DNA of 64,000 nt from assembly GCA_030770535.1 (NCBI GenBank), contig JASVEC010000018.1, positions 1-64,000 of the forward strand. The letters are read 5' to 3'. Of the stretch, positions 1-10,235 are shown piece by piece (the first letter of the stretch is position 1; every line of letters starts with the position of its first letter). Source of the DNA: Batkoa obscura (taxonomy: Eukaryota > Entomophthoromycota > Entomophthoromycetes > Entomophthorales > Batkoaceae). The position numbers and the translations under genes are program-made. Under the pieces are notes generated by a model. The model searched no databases, was not told where the DNA came from, and saw only the letters and a program-made list of their open reading frames with translations.

Positions 1-736
1 AACCCTAACCCTAACCCTAACCCAACCCTAACCCTAACCCTAACCTAACCCTAACCCTAACCCTAACCTAACCCTAACTACCCTAACCCTAACCCTAACC
101 CTAACCCTAACCCTAACCCTAACCCTAACCCTAACCCTAACCCTAACCCTAACCCTAACCCTAACCCTAACCCTAACCCTAACCCTAACCCTAACCCTAA
201 CCCTAACCCTAACCCTAACCCTAACCCTAACCCTAACCCTAACCCTAACCCTAACCCTAACCCTAACCCTAACCCTAACCCTAACCCTAACCCTAACCCT
301 AACCCTAACCCTAACCCTAACCCTAACCCTAACCCTAACCCTAACCCTAACCCTAACCCTAACCCTAACCCTAACCCTAACCCTAACCCTAACCCTAACC
401 CTAACCCTAACCCTAACCCTAACCCTAACCCTAACCCTAACCCTAACCCTAACCCTAACCCTAACCCTAACCCTAACCCTAACCCTAACCCTAACCCTAA
501 CCCTAACCCTAACCCTAACCCTAACCCTAACCCTAACCCTAACCCTAACCCTAACCCTAACCCTAACCCTAACCCTAACCCTAACCCTAACCCTAACCCT
601 AACCCTAACCCTAACCCTAACCCTAACCCTAACCCTAACCCTAACCCTAACCCTAACCCTAACCCTAACCCTAACCCTAACCCTAACCCTAACCCTTAAC
701 TCTAACCCTAACCCTAACCTTAACTCTAACCCTAAC
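1..736. repeat. Telomere, CCCTAA (TTAGGG) repeats
   Basis: Tandem CCCTAA hexamers run from the first base. The tract is regular from about 82 to 692, with a few 5- or 7-base variants near the tip. Degenerate units (CCTTAACTCTAACC) occur next to the junction at 690-736. The C-rich strand reads 5' to 3' into the chromosome, as expected for a left end. The open reading frame across this tract (Arg-Val repeats) is an artefact of the hexamer. Confidence 0.98.
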
Positions 737-1208
737 TGTGAAATCTGGTACTCAGTGTTTGGAGTCAAGAGGTCTTAGTTTATATGACTAAGATAGACTT
801 GAATTATGAATAATAGCACATAACAGGCTACGGACTATATAAGATAAATAAAACGGACAATACTAATGTAAAATGTACATAAAATACTATTAAGTAAACT
901 TAGAGAGTCTGTTAAATGTTCGATATATTAAAGAATATTATCCTTTCGCTTTGGTATCCGTACTTGGAGTATAAAAGGGATTTTAGAATATAGTAACTCA
1001 AGACTTTTTAATTGGATTATTCTTTGATATGGTACTTTTAATAAGCCTACTAAGTCTTTTTGATAGTATTTACGTAGATTTTATAGTAGCATTGTTTATT
1101 CTATTTATCTTATATAGTCCGTAGCCTATTATGTGCTATTATTCAAGTCTATCTTAGTCATATAAACTAAGACCTCTTGACTCCAAACACTGAGTACCAG
1201 ATTTCACA
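737..1208. mobile_element. LTR-derived fold-back directly abutting the telomere
   Basis: The block starts with TGTGAAAT and ends with ATTTCACA. Roughly the first 190 bases are the reverse complement of the block's own right end, so it reads as two right-hand LTR ends head to head. The right part matches the copies at 5428-5884 and 21598-22061. It carries no coding sequence and no target duplication is visible; the left flank is telomere repeat. This is a rearranged fossil of the LTR family. Confidence 0.75.
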
Positions 1209-1284
1209 CTTATAAGCTATATATAAAAAATATAGTATACAAAATGATTTAAAAAAGCTTTTAACTATTATGTTAAAGAGTATA

Positions 1285-1380
1285 GGTATATATTCTTATG
1301 TTTAAGGATTTCACTAACAATTTTTTCGCTTAAATAGCGCTTAAAAGATAAAAAAAGCGATGAAGCCAAAAAAACACCCC
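1285..1380 (-). mobile_element. MITE-like 97-bp element, copy 1
   Basis: Reverse-orientation copy of the short family. It shows the conserved core (AAATAGCGCTTAAAAGAT) and ends in ACACCCC. The left terminal repeat is mutated. Confidence 0.75.
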
Positions 1381-2029
1381 TATGTATGTATCAATTAAAC
1401 AGCTGTATATAAAAAATAAAATTATTACTGTTTTCATCATAGCTATTAAATATAGACATTAAAATGTAAAAATAATATTTTTTTCAATTAAATAGTAAAA
1501 AGATTTATAATAAGTCCAAATAAAAAGCTTCAGATTAACCACAAAGCTAGTAAAACAATATTTTATATTTGATTAATTTAAATTTTATCTAATTTTTAAA
1601 CTTCCAAAATAAAAATCAATTAAAACCGGTTAAAAACAAAGCTAATTAAAAATAAATATTCTAAAAATTAGAATGTATGTTTTATAAAATATTGTCGTAT
1701 GCATTAAGTAACTTTGCTTTATGATTTTATTTTTTATCAAAGATTTTTTATCAAAGATTTTTATTATTATTTTATATACATTTAAACATTGTTTTTAATT
1801 ATACTTTTTAATTTTAACACTTTAAATAATATTTTTTTAAAGATTACATTACAACAGCTTTGTTTAATATGAAAATAAAAACGTCTAATTTTAATTTATG
1901 ATGTATTAAAATATTGTTCAAATTTAGCTCCTTTCTTGCTTAAAAACGAGATGAAATAGTTAACAACAGGTTGAATGTTAAATTTTTTTACCACAAAACA
2001 GATAAACCTAAATTTTGGGAGAAAAGTAT
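1381..2029. other. Non-coding, no recognisable feature
   Basis: Very AT-rich sequence between two MITE copies. The only reading frame here, from 1971, overlaps the next MITE and resembles no protein. I see no RNA gene. Confidence 0.6.
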
Positions 2030-2127
2030 GGGGTGTTTTTTTTGGCTTCATTACTTTTTCCATCTTTTAAGCGCTATTCAAGTGAAAAAATTGTTGGTAA
2101 AATTCTCAAATACAAAAATACATCTCC
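2030..2127 (+). mobile_element. MITE-like 97-bp element, copy 2
   Basis: Forward copy from GGGGTGTT to ACATCTCC. It is flanked by a 4-bp direct repeat GTAT (2026-2029 and 2128-2131), read as a target-site duplication. Confidence 0.85.
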
Positions 2128-2497
2128 GTATATTGAAATTAATCCAAGTTTGAGATTTTCCATCATCATTAATTAGATTCTTTTAGAAACAAACCAATAA
2201 AAATAGCCCCATACTTATAACTTCAATTACACAAGTATTTTTAAATTGAAATAATTCAATGACTTAGCTTTTAAAAAAAGGCTAAAGACAATTCTCCTTC
2301 CTACCACACTGTATTATAAACCTACACTCATAAGACGAGGTTATTCTCATGAGAGAAAAAGTATTCAAATCACACAAATTTTCAAAAACCAAAAAAGATG
2401 ATCTATTATTAATGATTTATATAATAGCTTAAATATAAAATAAAATATCATTTTAAACAAATAAAACTTTATTAGCAAAATTAGTATATTAAATGGC

Positions 2498-4083
2498 CTA
2501 AAAAGGTTTCTTCATATCAGTGTTATAAGCCCAACGATCTTCTTGGAATCCTTTCATAACATCTTCAAGCAAAATATCTCTGCGCTGGCTAACATAAAAA
2601 GCTTTGTCTAGAACTTTTTGCTTTAATATCGAAATTGTATCCTTTTCAATTGGCTCTTCAAGCAGTCCAGATAAAGCTTCTGTATTAAGTTCTAAATCTT
2701 GTTGATTGTTCTCAAACAAATAAGCAGAGTTATCTCTAGCTAGATAATAGGCAAATGCGTAACTCCACATTAAGGTGTGTCTACACTCTACTAAGGTATC
2801 CACGGCACTCTTTAAAAATTGTACTTCTATCCATGAGAGCTCTGATTCTTTTTGCATAAGCTCCATGTTATTCTCAGTACGAGCATAAAGATCTTGATCT
2901 AACTTAGAACTTTGGAGATGGTTCATATAACGATTATAATAGTGGAGGTATCTTTTCAAGTTTCTCCTCGATTCCTCTTGCTTGTTTCTTGCATCTGCAC
3001 CTTCTTTTTCATCATATCTAGTGCAATTATACCAAGCTTGTCCATGTTGAGCCCACGATCCCATACATACCCAACAGAATTCATTGGTACATTTACGACA
3101 AGTCATATGGTTACAACCACCGTTCTTTTCAATAGTTGAGCCACATTTTGGGCATTCTTTGGTGTTTGCATTTAACCAATTTGCTGTTTCTGAATCATCT
3201 TCACACTTTTTTATCCATAAATCTGCATAAAAGCATAAGCACGGGGAATGATCTTGACGTAAGCAACCAAAACAAAATGAATGATCACTTTGGCATTTAA
3301 CTGAGGGCACAAAGGTTGTTAACGAAGATGGTGGTACCTCGCAATACACAGCGTTTTTACATTCAGGTAATGGGCACCATTTAAAATAGGACTTATCTTG
3401 TACAAATATTTTATCATTACATTCTAAATATCTATATTATAATATTAATTAAAATAAAAATAAAGATAAAAAACTACTTACTTTTCATAATTAAAAGTAC
3501 TAACAATGTTTTTAATAGTGTCATCTTTGTACGGAACACCGCAATTAGTTAGACAAACTATAGCTCTGGAACCACCATCATAAATTTTCTGCTCAAGGTA
3601 AGTTTTATGACAATCAAAGCAAACATCAACTCCACAATAAAACTTGACCACTTTTTGATTTGGAGAATCGTTACAGCATATGTTACAAAAAAAATCGTTT
3701 TCTTCTTTAATTTCTGGTTCAAAATCTCCCTTATCTAATATGATATCAATTCCTGATTTTTTATAAGTGTTATCCGGGTCATCGCTTAACAATTCAGTAA
3801 GCTTATCTCTGTTCCAGCGATATTTTCTCAATAAAATCCCAATTAAAGCTTTATCTAGCCCAAATATATCATTTATTGCTGTAATTTCCTTATCCTGATA
3901 TTCGCGTAATTCTTCTGGGGTGAACATCTTAAATTCACACTCATACATTTTTTTTTTCTTTTTTTCTTTTTCTAATGGCTCAAACGAGTCACCTATTTCA
4001 TCTACCATTCCACTATCAGAATCGTATTCAATATCACTATTCTCTTCATAAAATTCTCCATCATTATCTGAAAAGCTATCCAT
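2498..4083 (-). CDS. Ariadne-type RBR E3 ubiquitin ligase
   Basis: RING-between-RING ubiquitin ligase of the Ariadne (ARI1/ARIH1) class. In this family the E2-bound ubiquitin passes to a cysteine in RING2 before reaching the substrate. There are two exons; the intron at 3432-3481 (GTAAGT..ATAG) joins TAT-GAA-AA to A-TAT-TTA. The acidic N-terminus (starting MDSFSD) is typical of Ariadne. RING1 begins CNICCNDSP. The in-between ring follows, and RING2 contains CPKCGSTIEKNGGCNHMTC, with the expected catalytic Cys in GGCNHM. The helical Ariadne domain fills the last ~180 residues. An upstream in-frame ATG at 4125 would add 14 hydrophobic residues; the MDSFSD start fits the family better. The specific orthologue (ARIH1 or ARIH2) is not decided. 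Confidence 0.93.
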
Positions 4084-4125
4084 CTGTTGGCCGTAATAAA
4101 TTAAAAAACAATAACTAATCACCAT

Positions 4126-5012
4126 TTTATTTTAGTTTTTAAATCTGCTTTTTTTTTGCAAACTTTACTTTTTGGGAACAAATTTTGTGGCAATGGCATA
4201 AGCTTTTAAATTTAGAACATTACTCTTACTGCGTATATGTAAAAATTTATAAGAACGAAAAACTAAACTGATATTATTAAGCAATAATAGAACTAAAATT
4301 ATTAAACTTCCTTGAAGATTATCATAATGAACAAGACTAGAAGTAAGTATGTTTAATGTTTACTAATTTTGAGTTTAAGAAACATTAAAGTACATGTATA
4401 AGCTATTACTAAATCCAAAGTAAAAGTGGCTTTTTGCATCACAAAAATTAGTTTTAACAATTTTTCATGTAGTAACTTTTGAATTTAGTTAGCAAGTTTT
4501 AAAACACCCAAAATCAATGAATTTTGCAACTCATTTTAAATTCAATTTCTGAGATTTATTTGAACATGTCTTTTTTAGCTTTTCATTTAATAAATCACTT
4601 GCTTAATAAATATTAAAAATTTTAAATTTTTTGTTTTTTTTATAAACTTTATAATTTTAATTAAACTTATATTCATCTTTCATCTATTCATCAGATACTC
4701 AATGATAAAATATAAATGTTTTTTATTTCTTTATTTTTTTATACTTTTTAAAAATTATATCTTTTTTTATTATGTTTATAAACTAACTAATCAATATTTT
4801 TTATTTTATTTATGTTTAAAGCTGTTTTTTTATTATAAAGCTTTAAAATTGATATTTATACTATTGTTTATTTCATAAAAAAATTTAGTATATAATATAA
4901 GAACTTTTAAAATTAAAAACGATTTCCTGTATTTGCTTACACATTAATCATTATGAATTTTTCAAATAAGAGCTTTTTAAATATTAAATCAGTCAAACAG
5001 CCTCATGTATAT
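4126..5012. other. Non-coding AT-rich spacer
   Basis: Nothing recognised beyond homopolymer-rich sequence. No frame with protein-like composition was seen. Confidence 0.5.
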
Positions 5013-5105
5013 GAGAATATGTTTTTTCATTTAAGAACTTTACTAGTAATATTTCTGCTTAAATAGTGCTTAAAGAAAAAAGTAATAAAACCAAAAAAAC
5101 ACCCC
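5013..5105 (-). mobile_element. MITE-like element, copy 3
   Basis: Reverse copy running from a GAGAATAT-like left end to ACACCCC. The internal AAATAGTGCTTAAAG core is conserved. Target duplication is unclear. Confidence 0.75.
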
Positions 5106-5328
5106 GTATTTTATTTGAAGTCCAAAATTATTATATAATTCTTATTATTTTATTTTTTATTATTATATTTGCTCTATTTTAAATGGCTTTTTTCTACCTA
5201 TATACTAGATACATATATTATATAAATTTGTTTTTCTTCCTATATTTTTAAAATTACTTAATATATGTTTAAAAAATATTAACCTAACTACTGCTTTATC
5301 TTTTAAATTATTAAAATATTTACTATAT

Positions 5329-5423
5329 GAGGATATATTTTTTTAAGAATTTTACTAACAATTTTTCCACTTAAATAAAATTTAAAAAACGGAAAAGTAA
5401 TGAAATCAAGAAAAAACATCCCT
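5329..5423 (-). mobile_element. MITE-like element, copy 4
   Basis: Reverse copy with ends GAGGATAT and ACATCCCT. It is flanked by ATAT on both sides (5325-5328 and 5424-5427). Confidence 0.8.
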
Positions 5424-5427
5424 ATAT

Positions 5428-5884
5428 TTTGAAATATTGTTCTGTCAGCTCTATGACTGATTATAACATAACAATCACTTAAGTTGTTATGTTCTCAAGT
5501 TCAGGCACAATCAATTCAGAGTCTCTTGTTTTGATTTGCTGAGAGAACTTCCCACTTCATTACAAAGAATATTATCCTTTCGCTTTGGTATCCGTACTTG
5601 GAGTATAAAAGGGATTTTAGAATATAGTAACTCAAGACTTTTTAATTGGATTATTCTTTGATATGGTACTTTTAATAAGCCTACTAAGTCTTTTTGATAG
5701 TATTTTACATAGATTTTACAATAATATTGTCTATTCTATTTATCTTACATAGTCCGTAGCCTATTGTGTGCTTTTCTTCATAATTCAAGTCTATCTTAGT
5801 CACATAAACTAAGACCTCTTGACCTACAATTAATTAATCAAGCAGGAACTGCTTTTGACTCCAGCCACTGAGTACCAGATTTCA
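5428..5884. mobile_element. Solo LTR-like element, copy B
   Basis: About 457 bp. The left end resembles TGTGAAATATCG and the right end is GAGTACCAGATTTCA. It shares long stretches with 931-1208 and 21598-22061, including a TATA-like GAGTATAAAAG. It lies between two MITE copies in opposite orientations. No internal retroelement coding is present. Fossil. Confidence 0.75.
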
Positions 5885-5888
5885 ATAT

Positions 5889-5931
5889 GGGGGTGTTTTT
5901 TTGACTTCATCACTTTTTCTATTTTTTTGAA
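5889..5931 (+). mobile_element. MITE-like element, copy 5 (left part only)
   Basis: Matches the first ~43 bases of the family (GGGGGTGTTTTTTTGACTTC), starting a few bases after the end of the LTR copy at 5428-5884. The rest is not recognisable. Confidence 0.65.
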
Positions 5932-6056
5932 GTATTGATTATATATATCGCTTAACTGAATTTATATTAGTAATAAATTCTAATTTTTATTTTTTCATTT
6001 TATTTTATTTTTATTTAGTTTTAAGCTTTTTAAATTTAACTAATTATATAAAGCTA

Positions 6057-6148
6057 TTTTTTTTGGCTTCATCACTTTCTTAATCTTTTAAGCACTATTT
6101 GAGTGGAAACATTATTAATAGAATTCTTAAAACAAAAAATACATTTCA
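6057..6148 (+). mobile_element. MITE-like element, copy 6
   Basis: Forward copy that is diverged at its left end. The core GGCTTCATCAC and CACTATTTGAGTGGAAA, and an ACATTTC right end, are visible. Confidence 0.65.
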
Positions 6149-6779
6149 ATATATTAAGGGCTTACAACTTTAAACTTAAAAGTTGAATTTTAAATCCTGA
6201 GATAATTTAAACATCCCTTGTATTGATAAAAATATTTAAATTTTTTTTTTTTTCAATTATTATTTTGATAATTTGCAAAATAGACTTTATTATTTATAAA
6301 ATAACTGTAACATAAAAATTATATTTTTTATAATTTTTTAATCAATTTAAATAAAAATACTTTAAATATATAGTATGATAAAACTCATAAAATATAATAA
6401 TAAATTTTGAAAGTTTAAAATTATAAAAAGACATATCTTTAAATTAACTTTTTTAACTTTCATAAGTCGAATATTAATAACAAAGCATTTAATAAAAATG
6501 CTTCAGATAAAACATATAATAAAATTACAGTTTTATTTATTGTTGTTATCTTGATTGTAGAATCCAATAAGTGCTTTTTAAAATTGAATCATGGTGTAAT
6601 GTTTTAAGCAAAGATAGGAACTGTGAAATTTATTCAAAAAGAATAAAATTGTAAGATGAATGCTTACTAGAATTTAATTTAAACGTAGAATAGGCATTTA
6701 TATATTGTATTTCTTATTCTAAAAATAGAAAATATTATTACTATTAAATGTAGTAAATACAAAATAAAATCCCCAATCC

Positions 6780-7300
6780 ACGTTTAAATTGAGCCAGTTG
6801 TCAAACAACCCAAATGATCTCTCCTTAAAACAATGAAAATTTTATTTATGCAAGATAATACAAAGTGATAAATCAGTTCAATTTACTATTTTTATGAAAT
6901 CAATAATCAAACCAAACATAAAAAAGTTAGGGTAATGCGAGTTAGCCAATCATGTTATTTAGGGTAAAAGTTTAAGTCCCTAACTTATTTAATTCGATCC
7001 GATCTTTACTTTTTGTCCCCCAAAAGTGCAATTTTATTGTAAGTTTTATCCTTACAAAGTTGTCATGAATTCACCCCTCCTTAGAATTACCTAAATATTA
7101 CCAATATTAATTTTAATAGGGTCTTTTTTTAAGTTTGATTGGACTATCACTCTCATCTGGTGTTTAAGCAAAGTCTAAATGGAAAGTTGGAGTAAAGGAA
7201 AAATTACTTAATTGGGATGACATGCCCTAAGCTTGGGGCCAATAATGAAGAGTTATTTTCGATTTTCGATCCGATCTAGAGGATAGTGGGAGTGGGCAAT
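6780..7300. promoter_or_regulatory. Complex non-coding block with TTAGGGT motifs and a 13-bp direct repeat
   Basis: This stretch upstream of the C2H2 gene is visibly richer in G and C and more complex than its surroundings, but has no long open frame. TTAGGGT occurs at 6927-6933 and 6959-6965, and CCCTAAC at 6978-6984. TTCGATCCGATCT occurs exactly twice, at 6993-7005 and 7265-7277. TTAGGGT/ACCCTAA is the site bound by TRF/Tbf1-type Myb proteins in fungi. A promoter element cluster or an unrecognised non-coding RNA would both fit; neither is shown. Confidence 0.35.
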
Positions 7301-7788
7301 AACTATTAAGTTAAAATGAATCAACAAAATAAATTTATCGTTTAAATATAATTAAAAAGTTGTATTGTTTAAAAAAAACAACAAAAAAAAAGTATCTAAT
7401 TTTTGATTTTAATTGCTTAAAAATGATTAAATTTAAATAACTTGAACTAGATTTCGTAAATTTTGATAAGTTGTAAGTTTAAATAAATAGAAATTAATTT
7501 TTGAGCGCTTTTGAAAGTAAATCTTTCTTTCTCTTTCTCATTTCACTACAACAGTCACCGCTTACTAAAACCGATTATTAGTAACTATAAGAAAGGAACG
7601 ATATAACAATCATAAATATTCAATTCTAAAGTTAATACCAGAAGATATTAAATTTATTATTACTATATATTACTACATATTACAATAAATATTAAGTTAT
7701 TTCAAAGTTATTTATTTATTGAGGTGTAATATTATCCTTAATATACCCGAACAATACTATACAGAACTCAAAGTATAATATTTAATTT

Positions 7789-9177
7789 ATGGATTCCAGG
7801 TCCAAAGACAGCTATAATCAGAATCAAAACAAAGAATTAAATAGCTTTTCTTTAACAAAAAAATTAAAAGCCACTTTTTTGTCACCTGATCAAGGGGTAT
7901 CATCATCAACTGTCGTGAGTAGTAGATCCGAAAGTTTAGGTTCAAATAAAGTAAATACAAACGATTCTCCAGAACAATCAAGCTACAATATTTCAGTGAC
8001 TGATAGCGGGAATAGCAACTCGCCGGTAAACCTAGACTTATTTCCTAAAGCAGAATTTAATTTAAGCTATAAAAACAACAACAAATATGGAGATCAACGG
8101 CTAGAAAAAAGCGAAAAGCAGAGTTTATCAAATTATTCAGATTTAAGTAATATTAAATTAAACAACAATAGTACATTGAATAATAATGGGGATTTAGCTA
8201 ATGTTACTACAATCACTGGTGAGAATAGCCAAAATAGTTTACTTCCGACTGCAAATGAATTACCAAATATCCAGCATATGGATCAATTAATACTAAGTAT
8301 GATGAACCTATTAAAAAAATATTCTGAGGATGAAAAAGAAGAAGAAAAAGAAAAGAAAAAGATGAGTAATAACTCGTTTAACAATAGTCATACTATTAGC
8401 CCTTCACATTCACTTTATTTTATTTCAAATAAAACCAAGGATGAACAGGAACAAGAAAAGAAAAATAAATTGAGCCATCAGTTAATTACAGTTATGAGGG
8501 ATAGCGTACCATTGAATTATTTAGTTGAATTAAATAAAAAACAGTGTGATCATCCCATAAAATGGCATCCTTGTAGATATAATTCTTGCTTTAATACTTA
8601 TCGTTCGAAAGGCTCATTGCATCGCCACGTTTATTCTCATACTGGGGAAAGGCCATATATATGTCAATATCCAGGGTGTGATAAAAGTTACTCGGCATCA
8701 GATAGATTATCAGAACATATGCATTCACATACAAATCAAAGGCCGTACCAATGCAAAGTACTAGGATGTGATAAGGCGTATAATGATCCAAAAACATTAA
8801 GGGAGCACAAGAAAACACATGGAGAAAAAAGTTTCTTTTGTCCAATATCAAATTGTAGTAAATCATTTCATCGTAAAACACACCTTAAACAACATATGCG
8901 TACACATAATAAAGATGTGAGTTATCATAGACTTTTCACCAAATCAAACGAAAGTAGTAGCAACAATAGTAATCAAACTAATAATGAAAATGAAAATAAT
9001 GATGAAAACGATGATGACAGTAATAATACAATTAATAAAAGTGAAGAAGGAAGCGAAGAAGATAAAGATAAACAGATGAAGCAATCACCTAACAAAAGCT
9101 ATAGCACGAGATCATTATTAAATAATAATGATAATAAACATTTTAGAATTCAAAAGAGGTCCTCACCTGAATTATAA
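7789..9177 (+). CDS. C2H2 zinc-finger transcription factor, four fingers
   Basis: Single-exon protein of 462 residues. Four consecutive C2H2 fingers lie at about residues 261-375, each of the C-x4-C-x12-H-x3-H form. They are joined by Krueppel-style linkers (HTGERPY, HTNQRPY, THGEKSF). This wide-knuckle form occurs in TFIIIA, GLI/ZIC and many fungal regulators and implies sequence-specific DNA binding in the nucleus. The first ~260 residues are low-complexity Ser/Asn-rich with a Glu/Lys stretch near 180-192; the C-terminal tail is acidic and Asn/Asp-rich. Such tails often carry activation function, which is an inference here. The start is the first ATG of the frame, 60 nt after a stop-rich AT stretch. 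The target genes and specific orthologue cannot be told. Confidence 0.88.
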   Translation: MDSRSKDSYNQNQNKELNSFSLTKKLKATFLSPDQGVSSSTVVSSRSESLGSNKVNTNDSPEQSSYNISVTDSGNSNSPVNLDLFPKAEFNLSYKNNNKYGDQRLEKSEKQSLSNYSDLSNIKLNNNSTLNNNGDLANVTTITGENSQNSLLPTANELPNIQHMDQLILSMMNLLKKYSEDEKEEEKEKKKMSNNSFNNSHTISPSHSLYFISNKTKDEQEQEKKNKLSHQLITVMRDSVPLNYLVELNKKQCDHPIKWHPCRYNSCFNTYRSKGSLHRHVYSHTGERPYICQYPGCDKSYSASDRLSEHMHSHTNQRPYQCKVLGCDKAYNDPKTLREHKKTHGEKSFFCPISNCSKSFHRKTHLKQHMRTHNKDVSYHRLFTKSNESSSNNSNQTNNENENNDENDDDSNNTINKSEEGSEEDKDKQMKQSPNKSYSTRSLLNNNDNKHFRIQKRSSPEL

Positions 9178-9293
9178 ATTATTATTATTACATAGTAATT
9201 ACAATAATCATATCCTTCACTTAAAAAATAATAAAAATATTATTTTAAATAAAAAACATCAAATTTAACTTTTGTTTATTTTGTTCTTGCTTT

Positions 9294-10235
9294 TTATTTA
9301 ATAAAAAACATCTTTTTTATTAAGTTAATAAAGGAATAATAAATTTCATCATGTAATAATAAAATAAAAATACCATTAAATAGGGGAAGCAAGGATCTCA
9401 GAAAAACACTTATTAAATCAATTAAAGGAGGGATCTTCTGTTTATAGAGCATATATGGAATAAGTGTATATAAATCCATACTGACGGTTAATGTATAACA
9501 AATTAACATCAAAACGGCTTTAATAATTAAATTAAAATATCTACTTTTAACTGAAGTATTAAATTGATGAATTAAATTGTTGTTTTTGATAGGACTCATT
9601 GATTTCCTAATTAGCTGCTTAAAATTGACCTTATAGTGATGGTACAATACTAATGTGTAACAATAATAAATTGTTATTATAAATAAGCACCATCTTATTA
9701 TTAAAATGAGATTATAGGCCAAAATAAAATTCTCTGCAAATACACTATTAGTTACTTTCCTAGGTCTACAATAATGGCCTACTGGCATAACCTTAGGGTT
9801 TGATATTATCACATCAACAATAATTAAACTGAAATTAACTATCATAAAAAACAATATAGCACCGACAATAACCCAGTAATTGATTTTGTTGTTTTTTACA
9901 ATATAAAAATATCTTAATATAGCCAACAGCATTACAAAGCATACATTATTTGATGCTATGGATTCATTTGAAATACTATTAATTAAACATAATAAACTAT
10001 TATCATGGAAATATTTGCTCTCAAATGCAAATATAAATACTTTTTGTATAATTGATAAAGCTGAATAGGATAAATCAAAGGATAATGATAAGAATGTGAT
10101 TAATATCTCAATGTTTTTAAGTGGTGATAATTTAAATAGTGAGATCAATATAATACTGTTAATAATAGTTGATAGTCCAGCTACACTAAAGTCCAGTCCG
10201 ATTGATATTTTAGGGATTAATAAAGTATTGTCCAT
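9294..10235 (-). CDS. Seven-transmembrane receptor-like protein 1
   Basis: Single-exon 313-residue membrane protein with seven hydrophobic segments. Rhodopsin-like GPCR hallmarks are visible in altered form: a Cys at the start of helix 3 (LLCLIN) and one in the second outer loop (GHYCRP), able to form the usual disulfide; LRYFYIV where E/DRY is expected; and PLFNGIFILLL in helix 7 where NPxxY is expected. It is clearly paralogous to the gene at 13356-14408: both share NPKVMP/TPKLMP, CYTLTV/SYTLTV with LIPYML/LIPYTL, and LLHDE/ILHDD. It probably sits in the plasma membrane and senses an unknown ligand. G-protein coupling is inference. The short N-terminus has no obvious signal peptide. Confidence 0.7.
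   Translation of the reverse strand: MDNTLLIPKISIGLDFSVAGLSTIINSIILISLFKLSPLKNIEILITFLSLSFDLSYSALSIIQKVFIFAFESKYFHDNSLLCLINSISNESIASNNVCFVMLLAILRYFYIVKNNKINYWVIVGAILFFMIVNFSLIIVDVIISNPKVMPVGHYCRPRKVTNSVFAENFILAYNLILIIRWCLFIITIYYCYTLVLYHHYKVNFKQLIRKSMSPIKNNNLIHQFNTSVKSRYFNLIIKAVLMLICYTLTVSMDLYTLIPYMLYKQKIPPLIDLISVFLRSLLPLFNGIFILLLHDEIYYSFINLIKKMFFIK

Noticed and set aside
1-736. Dictyostelium-like origin suggested by Asn runs
   Set aside because: Dictyostelium telomeres are not TTAGGG arrays; a different amoebozoan is not fully excluded.
40-768. Long open frame of Arg-Val repeats on the minus strand
   Set aside because: Pure translation of the telomere hexamer; not a gene.
737-1208. A DNA-transposon MITE with ~110-bp inverted repeats
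   Set aside because: The other copies (21598-22061, 23103-23566) have only about 8 bp of inverted match at the ends, so the long arms here come from rearrangement of one LTR end.
6900-7000. Telomerase RNA gene
   Set aside because: Only 8 template-like bases on the minus strand and no recognisable pseudoknot or other conserved element; kept only as a remote possibility in a finding.
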